Positions 37,731 to 45,217 of a stretch of DNA of 64,000 nucleotides are shown one piece after another; position 1 is the first letter of the stretch, and the number at the start of each line of letters is the position of its first letter. This DNA comes from Methylibium sp. Root1272. Lineage in GTDB: Bacteria; Pseudomonadota; Gammaproteobacteria; Burkholderiales; Burkholderiaceae_C. The notes below the pieces were generated by a model. It was given only the letters and a program-made list of their open reading frames with translations. It made no database searches and was not told the origin of the DNA. The stretch lies in NCBI RefSeq assembly GCF_001425905.1, contig NZ_LMDY01000017.1:124945-188944 (forward strand), written 5' to 3'. The position numbers and the translations under genes were made by a program.

Positions 37731-38501
37731 ATGTTCACCTTCAACGAGGCCCAGCTCACCGCGTGGCTGAGCCCGATGGTCTGGCCCTTCCTGCGGGTGC
37801 TGGCGCTGTTCATCAGCGCCCCGGTGCTGAGCATGCGCAGCGTGCCGGTGCGGGTGAAGGTGGCGCTGGCCTTCTTCATCACCGTCGCGGCCCAGGCCTC
37901 GCTGCCGCCGATGCCGGTGATCGCGCTCGACAGCGCGCAGGCCTTCGAGGCCGTGGTCCAGCAGTTGGTGATCGGCCTGGCGCTCGGCTTCTCGGCGCGC
38001 ATCGTCATGGCCGGCATCGAGTTCGCAGGCGAGATGATCGGCCTGCAGATGGGCCTGAACTTCGCGGCCTTCTTCGACCCGATCAGCGCCTCGCAATCCA
38101 CTGCGGTGAGCCGCTTCTTCGGCACCAGTGCGGCCTGGCTGTTCGTCGTGATGAACGGCCACCTGCTGCTGACCGCCGCCGTGATCCAGAGCTTCCACGC
38201 CTTCCCGGTGGCCGCCCCCGAGGCCGCCCCGCTCGCCTTCCTGTCGAGCCTGCAACCCCAGCTCTGGGGTGCGGAGGTGTTCCGCCTCGGGCTGTGGATC
38301 GCGCTGCCGATCATCACGATGCTGCTGTTCATGAACCTCGTGCTGGGCCTGATCTCGCGCGTGGCCTCGCAGATCAACATCTTCGCGATCGGCTTCCCGA
38401 TCACGCTCGGCGTCGGACTGGTCGGCATCACGCTGACCCTGCCCTTCATGGAGCAGCCGTTCACGATGGCGCTGGAGCGGATGCTGGCGCAGTTCCAGTA
38501 G
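37731..38501 (+). CDS. fliR: Flagellar export gate protein FliR
   Basis: FliR completes the FliPQR gate. The 256-residue protein has about six membrane segments. Conserved parts include FLRVLALFISAPVLSMRSVP, EMIGLQMGLNFAAFFDPIS and NLVLGLISRVASQINIFAIG. It ends the cluster; flhB and flhA, often next to or near it, are not in the window. The 119 bases after it hold a sigma-54-type promoter for the next gene. Confidence 0.96.
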   Translation: MFTFNEAQLTAWLSPMVWPFLRVLALFISAPVLSMRSVPVRVKVALAFFITVAAQASLPPMPVIALDSAQAFEAVVQQLVIGLALGFSARIVMAGIEFAGEMIGLQMGLNFAAFFDPISASQSTAVSRFFGTSAAWLFVVMNGHLLLTAAVIQSFHAFPVAAPEAAPLAFLSSLQPQLWGAEVFRLGLWIALPIITMLLFMNLVLGLISRVASQINIFAIGFPITLGVGLVGITLTLPFMEQPFTMALERMLAQFQ

Positions 38502-38560
38502 AGCGGCACGGCGGCTCGAAGCGGTAGAACCGCACGACAGTCGCCGATCTTGTGCGAATC

Positions 38561-38576
38561 TGGTACGGCGATTGCA
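38561..38576 (+). promoter_or_regulatory. Sigma-54-type promoter upstream of the M48 peptidase gene
   Basis: The sequence TGGTACGGCGATTGCA matches the RpoN -24/-12 consensus TGGCACN5TTGCA except for one C-to-T change. It keeps the required GG-N10-GC spacing. Transcription would start near 38587, about 34 bases before the ATG at 38621. No other promoter is obvious in the gap. RpoN dependence would need an enhancer-binding activator. Confidence 0.6.
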
Positions 38577-38582
38577 TGGGGT

Positions 38583-38599
38583 CTAGGGTCAACCCTTAG
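38583..38599 (+). promoter_or_regulatory. Inverted repeat at the predicted start site
   Basis: CTAGGGT-CA-ACCCTTAG is a near-perfect palindrome (AGGGT/ACCCT exact, with one extra T further out). It overlaps the predicted transcription start of the M48 gene. The position suits an operator. The regulator is unknown. Confidence 0.45.
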
Positions 38600-38620
38600 T
38601 GTTGGCGAGCGGAGGTTCCC

Positions 38621-39247
38621 ATGCGCGCCGTCCTGTTGTCCCTGCTTGTTTCCATTTCGGCACCAGCATGGTGCGAAGACGACATCCTCGCCGTCCTGCA
38701 GCGTTCGCAGCAGATGCAGCTCGACGCGCTGACCGAAGCCCAGGTCGACGATGCCGACCCTGCTGTGCAGGTGGTGCGCCGCAGCTTCCAGCGGGTGCTG
38801 GCCGCGGCGGACGTGCCGGGCGACGTCCGCCTGCTGGTCGTGCGGGGTCCGCTGCTCGCGGTGTGCCTGATGGGGCGCGTGGTCGCCGCGAACGTGTCGC
38901 TCGCCGACATGAGCGAGAGCGAGCGCAGCTTCGTGCTGGCCCACGAGCTCGGCCATGTGATGCATCGGCACTGGGCGCAGCTCGGGCAACTCTACAAGCG
39001 GCACATCCCCGGGGAGGTGGTGCAGGCGCACACCGACGCCATTGCCGGCGTGCTGGGCCGCGAGGCCTCGCAGCTGTCGCACGAGCACGAGTACGAGGCC
39101 GACGCCTTCGCGATGCGGCTGATCCGGCACCTGGGCGAGCCCGAGGACACGCCGCTGGTCCTGTTCCAGCACCTGCCGATGATCAAGGCCACCTCCACCC
39201 ACCCAGGCACCCAGCAGCGCGTGGTGCACCTGCGCACCCTGCAGTAG
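38621..39247 (+). CDS. M48 family metallopeptidase
   Basis: The 208-residue protein has a signal peptide (MRAVLLSLLVSISAPAWC) and a zinc-protease domain with HELGH at residues 108-112 (VLAHELGHVMHRH) and the third ligand in HEYEADAFAMRL. This is the M48 layout (HtpX/BepA/LoiP relatives). It lacks the TPR region of BepA and the multiple membrane segments of HtpX, so it is a small periplasmic or membrane-associated form. A GGAGG precedes the ATG. Its sigma-54-type promoter and place after fliR raise the question of a link to flagella. Confidence 0.88.
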   Translation: MRAVLLSLLVSISAPAWCEDDILAVLQRSQQMQLDALTEAQVDDADPAVQVVRRSFQRVLAAADVPGDVRLLVVRGPLLAVCLMGRVVAANVSLADMSESERSFVLAHELGHVMHRHWAQLGQLYKRHIPGEVVQAHTDAIAGVLGREASQLSHEHEYEADAFAMRLIRHLGEPEDTPLVLFQHLPMIKATSTHPGTQQRVVHLRTLQ

Positions 39248-39257
39248 GGCCGGACGG

Positions 39258-39683
39258 TCAGCGGCCCGGTTCGATGCCCGGGTATTGCGGCAGCGCGTCG
39301 TCGATCGTCCACCACGCCGCCTTCGACGCCACGTGGATGTGCGCGGCGGGCGGCTGGTCGAAGGGCTCGTCGAGGCTGCCCACGCGCAGCCGCAGCATCG
39401 CGGGCCGGTCGTCGCGGCGGCTATGGATCGGCGAACCGCAGTCGCCGCAGAAGCTGCGCCACTTGCCCGGCGAGGACTGAAAGCCGCGCAGCCGATCGGC
39501 ACCGCGCACCAGCCGGAACGCTTCTGTGGCGACTGGGGCGACGGTGGCGAAGGCCGAGCCCTGCGCCTTGCGGCACTGTCCGCAATGGCAGAGCACGATC
39601 GGCCCGGGCGCCCGGTCGAGTTCGTAGCGCACCGCGCCGCACAGGCAACCGCCGCTCAGGCGCACACTGCGTTCGGCTTGCAT
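39258..39683 (-). CDS. GFA (glutathione-dependent formaldehyde-activating) family protein
   Basis: The 141-residue protein has the GFA/CENP-V fold cysteines: GGCLCGAVRYEL, VLCHCGQCRKAQGSAF and the later FCGDCGSPIHS. These bind zinc. The family includes a spontaneous-adduct enhancer for formaldehyde and glutathione, but most members have no proven function. It converges on the M48 gene with 10 bases between stops. It follows the DUF1272 gene on the same strand by 6 bases, so the two are probably cotranscribed. Confidence 0.92.
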   Translation of the reverse strand: MQAERSVRLSGGCLCGAVRYELDRAPGPIVLCHCGQCRKAQGSAFATVAPVATEAFRLVRGADRLRGFQSSPGKWRSFCGDCGSPIHSRRDDRPAMLRLRVGSLDEPFDQPPAAHIHVASKAAWWTIDDALPQYPGIEPGR

Positions 39684-39689
39684 CGGGGT

Positions 39690-39941
39690 TCAGGCGCCGG
39701 ACGGCGCACAGCCCGCGGGCTTGAACACCCGCTCGGTCGAGGCCGGATGACGGGCCAGCGCCGCAGCCGGCCGGCGAGGGCGGGCCAACAGCTCGCCGCC
39801 GCAGTTGGGGCAGCGGCCCTGCAGCCGGGTGTCGGCGCAGTCGGCGCAGAAGGTGCATTCGAAGCTGCAGATCCGCGCGTCGGCCGCGTCGGGCGGCAGA
39901 TCGGCATTGCAGCATTCGCAGTTGGGGCGCAGGCTCAGCAT
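39690..39941 (-). CDS. DUF1272 zinc-binding protein
   Basis: The 83-residue product starts MLSLRPNCECCNADLPPDA and continues with ICSFECTFCADCADTRLQG and CPNCGGELLARPRRP. This is the multi-cysteine pattern of the DUF1272 family, expected to bind two zinc ions. Function is not known. The ATG at 39941 is preferred over an upstream in-frame start because the family begins at this motif. It is the first gene of a pair with the GFA gene. Confidence 0.9.
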   Translation of the reverse strand: MLSLRPNCECCNADLPPDAADARICSFECTFCADCADTRLQGRCPNCGGELLARPRRPAAALARHPASTERVFKPAGCAPSGA

Positions 39942-40004
39942 CGCGGCTCTCCCGGGGCGTTGCACAGAGGAATGACGACGGGTCAGGCAGGCCGCAGCCG
40001 AGCC

Positions 40005-40637
40005 TCACACCAGGCCGTTGCGGATGGCGTAGACCGTGAGTTCGGAGTTGTTCGTCAAGGCCAGCTTTTCCAGCACGCGGGCGCGGTAGACGCTGACGGT
40101 CTTGGGGCTCAGGGTCAGTTCGGCGGCGATGTCCGACAGCCGCTTGCCCGAGGCGATCAGCACCAGGGTCTGCAGCTCGCGGTCCGACAGCTTCTCGTGG
40201 GCGATCTCGGTGGTCGGCTGGCTCAGGCTCTCGGCCAGCATCTGCGCGATCTCGGGGGTGATGTACTTGCGGCCCTTGGCCACCATGCGCACCGCCTCGA
40301 CGATGAGCTGGGTGTCGCTGCCCTTATTGACGTAGCCATAGGCGCCGGCGCGCAGCGCGCGGATCGCATACTGGTCCTCGGGGTACATCGACACCACCAG
40401 CACGCGCAGCGCCGAGCCTTCCTCCTTCAGCGCGTGCAGCACGTCGAGTCCGCTGCGGCCGGGCAGATTGATGTCGAGTACCAGCACGTCGCAGGGGGTG
40501 TCGCGCAGCAGGCTGCGCAGCTCGCCGTAGTCGCCCGCCTCGCCGACCACCTCGATGTCGGGTGCATCCGACAGGGTGTCGCGGATGCCGCGCCGGATCA
40601 GCGCGTGGTCGTCGCAGAGGATGACGCGGACGGTCAT
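40005..40637 (-). CDS. NarL/FixJ-type response regulator
   Basis: The 210-residue protein has a receiver domain (MTVRVILCDDHALIRRGIRD; phospho-acceptor Asp55 in VLVLDINLPGRSG; Lys in YVNKGS). A LuxR-type DNA-binding domain follows (LSDRELQTLVLIASGKRLSD, LTLSPKTVSVYRARVLEKL). It follows the histidine kinase gene on the same strand by about 110 bases and should be its partner. Targets are unknown. It is unlike CheY in having an output domain, so it is transcriptional rather than motor-directed. Confidence 0.94.
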   Translation of the reverse strand: MTVRVILCDDHALIRRGIRDTLSDAPDIEVVGEAGDYGELRSLLRDTPCDVLVLDINLPGRSGLDVLHALKEEGSALRVLVVSMYPEDQYAIRALRAGAYGYVNKGSDTQLIVEAVRMVAKGRKYITPEIAQMLAESLSQPTTEIAHEKLSDRELQTLVLIASGKRLSDIAAELTLSPKTVSVYRARVLEKLALTNNSELTVYAIRNGLV

Positions 40638-40746
40638 GGCCGCCATCCGCCTGCCGCCAGGCAGTCCGGGCGAATCTTGGAGGCCGTGAGGGAGGGTGGC
40701 TGCATGCTTCCACTCTACCGCGGCCGCAGCCCGTCGGGCCGGCCTG

Positions 40747-41931
40747 TCACCGCAGCATGTCCCAGGAGGTGGGGTCGTCCGGGTCGTCCTGCAGGGCATC
40801 GAACTCGCCAGCGCCGGTGTCCCCGCCGGCCTCGAGCGGCACCGACAGGATGATGGTGGTGCCGCCCGGTCCGCTGGACAGGTCGACCCAGCCGCCGACC
40901 TGAGCCGCGCGTTCACGCAATCCGCGGATGCCGAAGGAGCGCGCCTTGGCGAGGTCCTCCTGGATCAGGCCGCGGCCGTTGTCGCTGACCTCGAGCGACA
41001 GCACCCGGCCGGCGACCGTGAGGTCGACTTCCACCCGGGTGGCGTAGGCGTGCTTGCTGATGTTGGTCAGGGCTTCCTGCGCGGTGCGGTAGGCGGCCAG
41101 CGGCACCCCCGCCGGCAGCGGCGGCAACTCGTCGCGGCTGGTGCGGAACACCGTCACCACGCCATTGCGCTTCTCGAAGCGCTGGGTCATCCACTGCAGC
41201 GCCGCGAGCAGGCCCTGCTCCAGGATGGCGGGGCGCAGGTTGTGCATGATGCGCTGGCTCGACTCGATCGCCAGCGTCACGGTCTCCAGCGCGCCCTGGA
41301 CGCGCTGCACCACCGCCGGGTCGCGGGCGTGTCGCTCGATCCAGGCGAGGTCGAACTTCAGAGCGGTCAGCGAGCCGCCCACGTCGTCGTGGATCTCGCG
41401 GGCGATCGCGGTGCGCTCGGCCTCGATGTTCGCCTGCAGGTGCTGGGCCAGCTCGCGCAGGCGCTGTTCGCTCTGGCCCAGGGCCAGGTCGGCCTCCTGC
41501 TTGGCGCGCAGCGCCTCGGTGCCTTCGATCGCGTGCAGCATCGCCGGCACCAGCCGCGCCAGGTTCTCCTTCAGCAGATAGTCGTTGGCGCCGGTCAGCA
41601 TGGCCTGCACCGCCACCTGCTCGCCGATCTCGCCCGAGACCAGGATGAAGGGCATCAAGAGCCGGCTGTCGCGCAGGATCTCCAGCGCGCGCAGGCCCGA
41701 AAAGCCGGGCAGGTTGTAGTCGCTGACCACCACGTCCCAGGGTTCGGCCAGGGCGGCCCGGTAGCCGGCCTCGGACTCGACGCGCAGCGCGTCGGGATCG
41801 ATGCCGCCGCGCCGCAGGTGGGCCAGCATCAGTTCGTGATCGAGTTCCGAATCCTCCAGGTGCAGCACCCGCAGCCGCAACGGCGCGGAGGACAGGGGGG
41901 AGGGCAGGGTGGACAAGTCGGGTGCCGGCAT
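40747..41931 (-). CDS. Cytoplasmic histidine kinase with N-terminal receiver domain
   Basis: The 394-residue protein begins with a receiver (VLHLEDSELDHELMLAHLRR; Asp71 in VVVSDYNLPGFSG; then LTGANDYLLKENL). A short coiled coil links it to a HisKA_3 dimerisation domain with His181 in REIHDDVGGSLTALKFD, and a HATPase (TAQEALTNISKHAYATRVEV, SDNGRGL, GGTTIILSVPL) follows. There is no membrane segment and no other sensor domain. Its input is therefore probably phosphoryl transfer from another kinase onto Asp71. It is upstream of its NarL-type partner and divergent from the CheZ-like gene. Confidence 0.93.
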   Translation of the reverse strand: MPAPDLSTLPSPLSSAPLRLRVLHLEDSELDHELMLAHLRRGGIDPDALRVESEAGYRAALAEPWDVVVSDYNLPGFSGLRALEILRDSRLLMPFILVSGEIGEQVAVQAMLTGANDYLLKENLARLVPAMLHAIEGTEALRAKQEADLALGQSEQRLRELAQHLQANIEAERTAIAREIHDDVGGSLTALKFDLAWIERHARDPAVVQRVQGALETVTLAIESSQRIMHNLRPAILEQGLLAALQWMTQRFEKRNGVVTVFRTSRDELPPLPAGVPLAAYRTAQEALTNISKHAYATRVEVDLTVAGRVLSLEVSDNGRGLIQEDLAKARSFGIRGLRERAAQVGGWVDLSSGPGGTTIILSVPLEAGGDTGAGEFDALQDDPDDPTSWDMLR

Positions 41932-42104
41932 GGGTGAAAGGGTCGAACTGGCCGTCGTTTGGCCCCGTGATCTTGACACCGCCGAACGGCGGGCTGGCGA
42001 AGAATTGTGCCAAGCCGCACCCGGCCGGAGGCAGCGCGCCCTGAGCGCGTGAGGACGGGCGCACGCCCGCAGCGTTCGCGCTGTGCCCACTTGCGAAGAC
42101 AACG

Positions 42105-42536
42105 ATGCCACAAGCCCAGACCTCCGCCGAGCCGGCGCTGCCGCTGCTGCTGGCCGCTGACCTGCAGGACCATCTGATGATGGCCAGCAACGATCTCGAC
42201 CGCCTGCAACGACTGCTCGCCGACACCTGCGATGCGCTGATGCAGCGCTTCCATGGCGCCGTCGGCCAGCTGGACGGCGGCGACACGATCGACGCCGGCA
42301 CCGTCCGCAACGTGCGCCACCTGCTCGGCGAGGCCGTCACGGCCCTGCAATTCCAGGACATGGCGTCCCAGCTGATCGCCCACACCCACCAGCGCCTGCG
42401 CAACTGCGCCGACCAGTTGGCGCGCGACGCGTTCGGCGCCGACGGCGATGGCGAGGCGGTGATCGCCCCGCCGCCGCTGCGTCCGAATCCCGTGACGCAG
42501 GACGAAATGGACGCCGGCACCGTCGAGCTGTTCTAG
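42105..42536 (+). CDS. Short CheZ-like chemotaxis protein
   Basis: The 143-residue helical protein shows two features of CheZ, the CheY-P phosphatase. The active-site helix AVTALQFQDMASQLIAHTHQ has Asp85 and Gln89 spaced as E. coli Asp143 and Gln147 (FQDLTGQ). The C-terminal tail QDEMDAGTVELF resembles the CheY-binding tail of CheZ (QDQVDDLLDSLGF). It is much shorter than E. coli CheZ (214 residues). Its position 68 bases before cheY fits the role. The assignment is an inference from these motifs; activity is unproven, and a full-length cheZ may exist elsewhere in the genome. Confidence 0.6.
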   Translation: MPQAQTSAEPALPLLLAADLQDHLMMASNDLDRLQRLLADTCDALMQRFHGAVGQLDGGDTIDAGTVRNVRHLLGEAVTALQFQDMASQLIAHTHQRLRNCADQLARDAFGADGDGEAVIAPPPLRPNPVTQDEMDAGTVELF

Positions 42537-42552
42537 CGCGGCGTCGCCGCAC

Positions 42553-42579
42553 TCAAGTAGTTCCTCCAGCAACCGATAA
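42553..42579 (+). promoter_or_regulatory. Sigma-28 (FliA) promoter of the cheY-cheA genes
   Basis: TCAA (42553-42556), exactly 15 bases, then ACCGATAA (42572-42579) match the FliA consensus TAAA-N15-GCCGATAA at 10 of 12 positions with exact spacing. Transcription would begin near 42587, shortly before the cheY ribosome site (GGAGAG) and ATG at 42605. This ties the chemotaxis genes to the late flagellar class. Confidence 0.75.
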
Positions 42580-42604
42580 GTCACCGAGAAATCCGGAGAG
42601 CGCA

Positions 42605-42967
42605 ATGCATTCAATCCTGGCCGTGGACGATTCCGCATCGATGCGGCAGATGGTGTCCTTCACCCTCAAGAGCGCTGGTTACGACGTCACCGAGGCCGTC
42701 GATGGCCAGGACGCCTACGACAAGGCCGCGCAACGCCAGTTCGATCTGGTGCTCACCGACCAGAACATGCCCCAGCTCGACGGCATCGGCCTGACCAAGA
42801 AGCTGCGCGAGCACCCGAGCTTCAAGGCCACGCCCATCCTGATCCTGACCACCGAGTCCAGCGACCAGATGAAGCAGGCCGGCCGCGCTGCCGGCGCGAC
42901 CGGCTGGATGGTCAAGCCTTTCGATCCGGCCAAGTTGCTCGAAGTGATCAAGAAGGTCATTCGCTGA
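42605..42967 (+). CDS. cheY: CheY-like response regulator
   Basis: The 120-residue single-domain receiver has the acid pair in ILAVDDSASMRQMV, phospho-acceptor Asp52 in VLTDQNMPQLDG, the Thr in LILTTES and the Lys in WMVKPFDP. It has no output domain. Its place directly before cheA suggests that CheA phosphorylates it and that it acts on FliM or serves as a phosphate sink. The sequence is of the CheY type common next to cheA in betaproteobacteria; other cheY copies may exist elsewhere. Confidence 0.93.
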   Translation: MHSILAVDDSASMRQMVSFTLKSAGYDVTEAVDGQDAYDKAAQRQFDLVLTDQNMPQLDGIGLTKKLREHPSFKATPILILTTESSDQMKQAGRAAGATGWMVKPFDPAKLLEVIKKVIR

Positions 42968-42998
42968 GCCCCGTCACGACGAGACACGAGGAATCGAC

Positions 42999-45164
42999 AT
43001 GGGCGACACGAACACGGCCAGCGCCAACCAGAGCGCCGGCATCGACCTGAGCCAGTTCTACCAGGTCTTCTTCGAGGAAGCCGGCGAGAACCTCGATCGC
43101 ATGGAGCAGCAGCTGCTCGCGATCGACGTCGCCGCGGCCGACGACGAGGAACTCAACGCCATCTTCCGCTGCGCTCACTCCATCAAGGGGGGCGCGGCGA
43201 CTTTCGGCTTCGCCGACGTGGCCGAGCTGACGCACCAGATGGAGACGCTGCTCGACAAGCTGCGTCGCCACGAGTTGCAGCCGACGGCGGCGATGGTCGA
43301 CGTGCTGCTGCAGTCCGGCGACGCGCTGCGCTCGCAGCTGGCGCGTCACCAGGGCGCCGGCGGCGAGGTGCTCGACACCTCGGAACTGCTGGTCAGCATC
43401 CGCGCCTTCGTCGGTGGCCAGGCACCGGCCCCGACCGCCAAGGCGGCACCCGCGGCAGTTGCCGCACCGGTCGCCGCCGTGGCCGCGCAGGCACCCGCCG
43501 CTGCGCCCGTGCCCGTCGATGCGGCGGACGACGTGCCCGTCACGATGCAGGGCGACCGCATCCTCGAGCTGACGCTCGGGCCGCTGCAGAAGCCCGAGCT
43601 GGCCGACAGCATCATCGAGCTCTTCAAGGAGATCGAGGGCCTCGGCACCATCGATCCGATCGACGGCGGCATGCCGCAGGACGGCCTGCGGCGCTTCCGC
43701 GTCACCACGCCGAGCAGCGACGCCGACCTGCTCGACCTGTTCAGCTTCCACGTCTCGCGCGAGGAGGTGCAGCTGCGGCCCTGGAGCGGCGAGCGCGTCG
43801 CGCCCGGCTACGGCTTCTATCCCAACGCGCCCGGATCTCCGATGACCGAGGAAGACCCGGGTTTCGGCTTCTTCGACAACGCCCCGGGCGCCCCCGGTGC
43901 CTCGGCCCCGTCGGACACCGAGGCCGCAGCGCCGGCGGTGGTCGCCAGCGCGCCGAAGGCGGCCGCCAGGGCCGAAGGCAAGGCGCCGGCCGCCACGCTG
44001 GAGGCATCGTCGATCCGCGTGTCGGTCGAGAAGGTCGACCAGCTGATCAACCTGATGGGCGAGCTCGTCATCACCCAGGCCATGCTGGCGCAGAACAGCA
44101 CCCATCTCGACCCCGTGCTCTACCAGAGCATGGTCTCGGGCCTGACCGCGCTGGACCGCAACACCCGCGACCTGCAGGAAGCGGTGATGTCGATCCGCAT
44201 GATCCCGATGCAGACGGTGTTCAGCCGCTTCCCGCGCATGCTGCGCGACCTGGCCAGCAAGCTCGGCAAGCAGGTCGAGCTGGTGACGCAGGGCGAGGCG
44301 ACCGAGCTGGACAAGAGCCTGGTCGAGAAGATCACCGACCCGCTGACCCACCTGGTGCGCAATTCCTGCGACCACGGCATCGAGATGCCCGACGAGCGCC
44401 GCGCCAAGGGCAAGCCCGAGGTCGGCACGATCACGCTGGCTGCGTCCCACCAGGGCGGCAGCATCGTCATCGAGGTGCGTGACGACGGCAAGGGCCTGTC
44501 GCGCGAGAAATTGCTGAAGAAGGCGCGCGAGCGCGGCCTGCATGCGCCCGACTCGCTGAGCGATGGCGAGGTGTGGGCGCTGATCTTCGAGCCCGGCTTC
44601 TCCACCGCCGAGGTCGTGACCGACGTGTCCGGTCGCGGTGTCGGCATGGACGTGGTCAAGAAGAACATCGCCTCGCTCGGCGGCACCGTCGAGATCGACT
44701 CCGCCGAGGGCTACGGCATGCGCGTCGCGGTGCGCCTGCCGCTCACGCTGGCCATCATGGACGGCATGAGCGTGGGCGTCGGCGACGAGGTCTACATCCT
44801 GCCGCTGTCCAGCGTGGTCGAGAGCTTCCAGGTCGGACAGAACGTCATCAAGACCGTCGGCGGGAGCGGTCGCGTGGTCGAGGTGCGCGAGGAGTACATG
44901 CCGGTGCTCGAGCTCGAGCAGCTGTTCCATGTGCCACGCTCGAACGACGAGCACGCCAGCGAGATCATGGTCGTGATCGAGGCCGAGGGCGGCCGCATCG
45001 CGCTGCTGGTGGACGAGCTGATCGGTCAGCAGCAGGTGGTGGTGAAGAACCTCGAGGCCAACTACCGCAAGGTCGACGACATCTCCGGCGCCACCATCAT
45101 GGGTGACGGTCGCGTCGCGCTGATCCTCGACGTGGGTTCGCTGGTGCGCCGCTCGCGCCACTGA
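42999..45164 (+). CDS. cheA: Chemotaxis histidine kinase CheA
   Basis: CheA passes receptor signals to CheY and CheB. The 721-residue protein has the HPt domain with phospho-His60 (FRCAHSIKGGAATFGFADV) and an Ala/Pro linker. A regulatory domain lies near residues 185-265 and a linker with a duplicated 13-residue motif at 269-281 and 287-299. Dimerisation (VEKVDQLINLMGELVITQAM) and ATPase domains follow (LVRNSCDHGIEMPDERRAKG, VRDDGKGLSREKL, VSGRGVGMDVVKKNI), then the CheW-like end. It lies 31 bases after cheY under the same promoter. Confidence 0.97.
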   Translation: MGDTNTASANQSAGIDLSQFYQVFFEEAGENLDRMEQQLLAIDVAAADDEELNAIFRCAHSIKGGAATFGFADVAELTHQMETLLDKLRRHELQPTAAMVDVLLQSGDALRSQLARHQGAGGEVLDTSELLVSIRAFVGGQAPAPTAKAAPAAVAAPVAAVAAQAPAAAPVPVDAADDVPVTMQGDRILELTLGPLQKPELADSIIELFKEIEGLGTIDPIDGGMPQDGLRRFRVTTPSSDADLLDLFSFHVSREEVQLRPWSGERVAPGYGFYPNAPGSPMTEEDPGFGFFDNAPGAPGASAPSDTEAAAPAVVASAPKAAARAEGKAPAATLEASSIRVSVEKVDQLINLMGELVITQAMLAQNSTHLDPVLYQSMVSGLTALDRNTRDLQEAVMSIRMIPMQTVFSRFPRMLRDLASKLGKQVELVTQGEATELDKSLVEKITDPLTHLVRNSCDHGIEMPDERRAKGKPEVGTITLAASHQGGSIVIEVRDDGKGLSREKLLKKARERGLHAPDSLSDGEVWALIFEPGFSTAEVVTDVSGRGVGMDVVKKNIASLGGTVEIDSAEGYGMRVAVRLPLTLAIMDGMSVGVGDEVYILPLSSVVESFQVGQNVIKTVGGSGRVVEVREEYMPVLELEQLFHVPRSNDEHASEIMVVIEAEGGRIALLVDELIGQQQVVVKNLEANYRKVDDISGATIMGDGRVALILDVGSLVRRSRH

Positions 45165-45217
45165 AGAAGCGTCGCCCTCGCCCGAACCGACTCCCGCTCT
45201 CCCGGAAAGACTGAAGA

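Noticed and set aside
36714-38255. Long minus-strand open frame (513 codons) opposite fliP, fliQ and fliR
   Set aside because: It is antisense to three clear genes and rich in His, Gln, Asp and Glu, the usual shadow of hydrophobic codons. No family features.
38521-38533. Small hairpin GCGGT-AGA-ACCGC after fliR as a terminator
   Set aside because: Only five base pairs and no T-run; expected by chance in such sequence.
41997-42013. Sigma-54-like TTGGCAC upstream of the receiver-kinase gene on the minus strand
   Set aside because: The -24 half is perfect but the GC of the -12 element is 11, not 10, bases from the GG, a spacing that normally abolishes RpoN use.
31763-45214. Similar ribosome-site contexts (CTCCCCGGAAAGA, CTCTCCCGGAAAGA) before fliJ and the receptor gene
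   Set aside because: Short similarity around Shine-Dalgarno positions, with no wider match; not a repeat.
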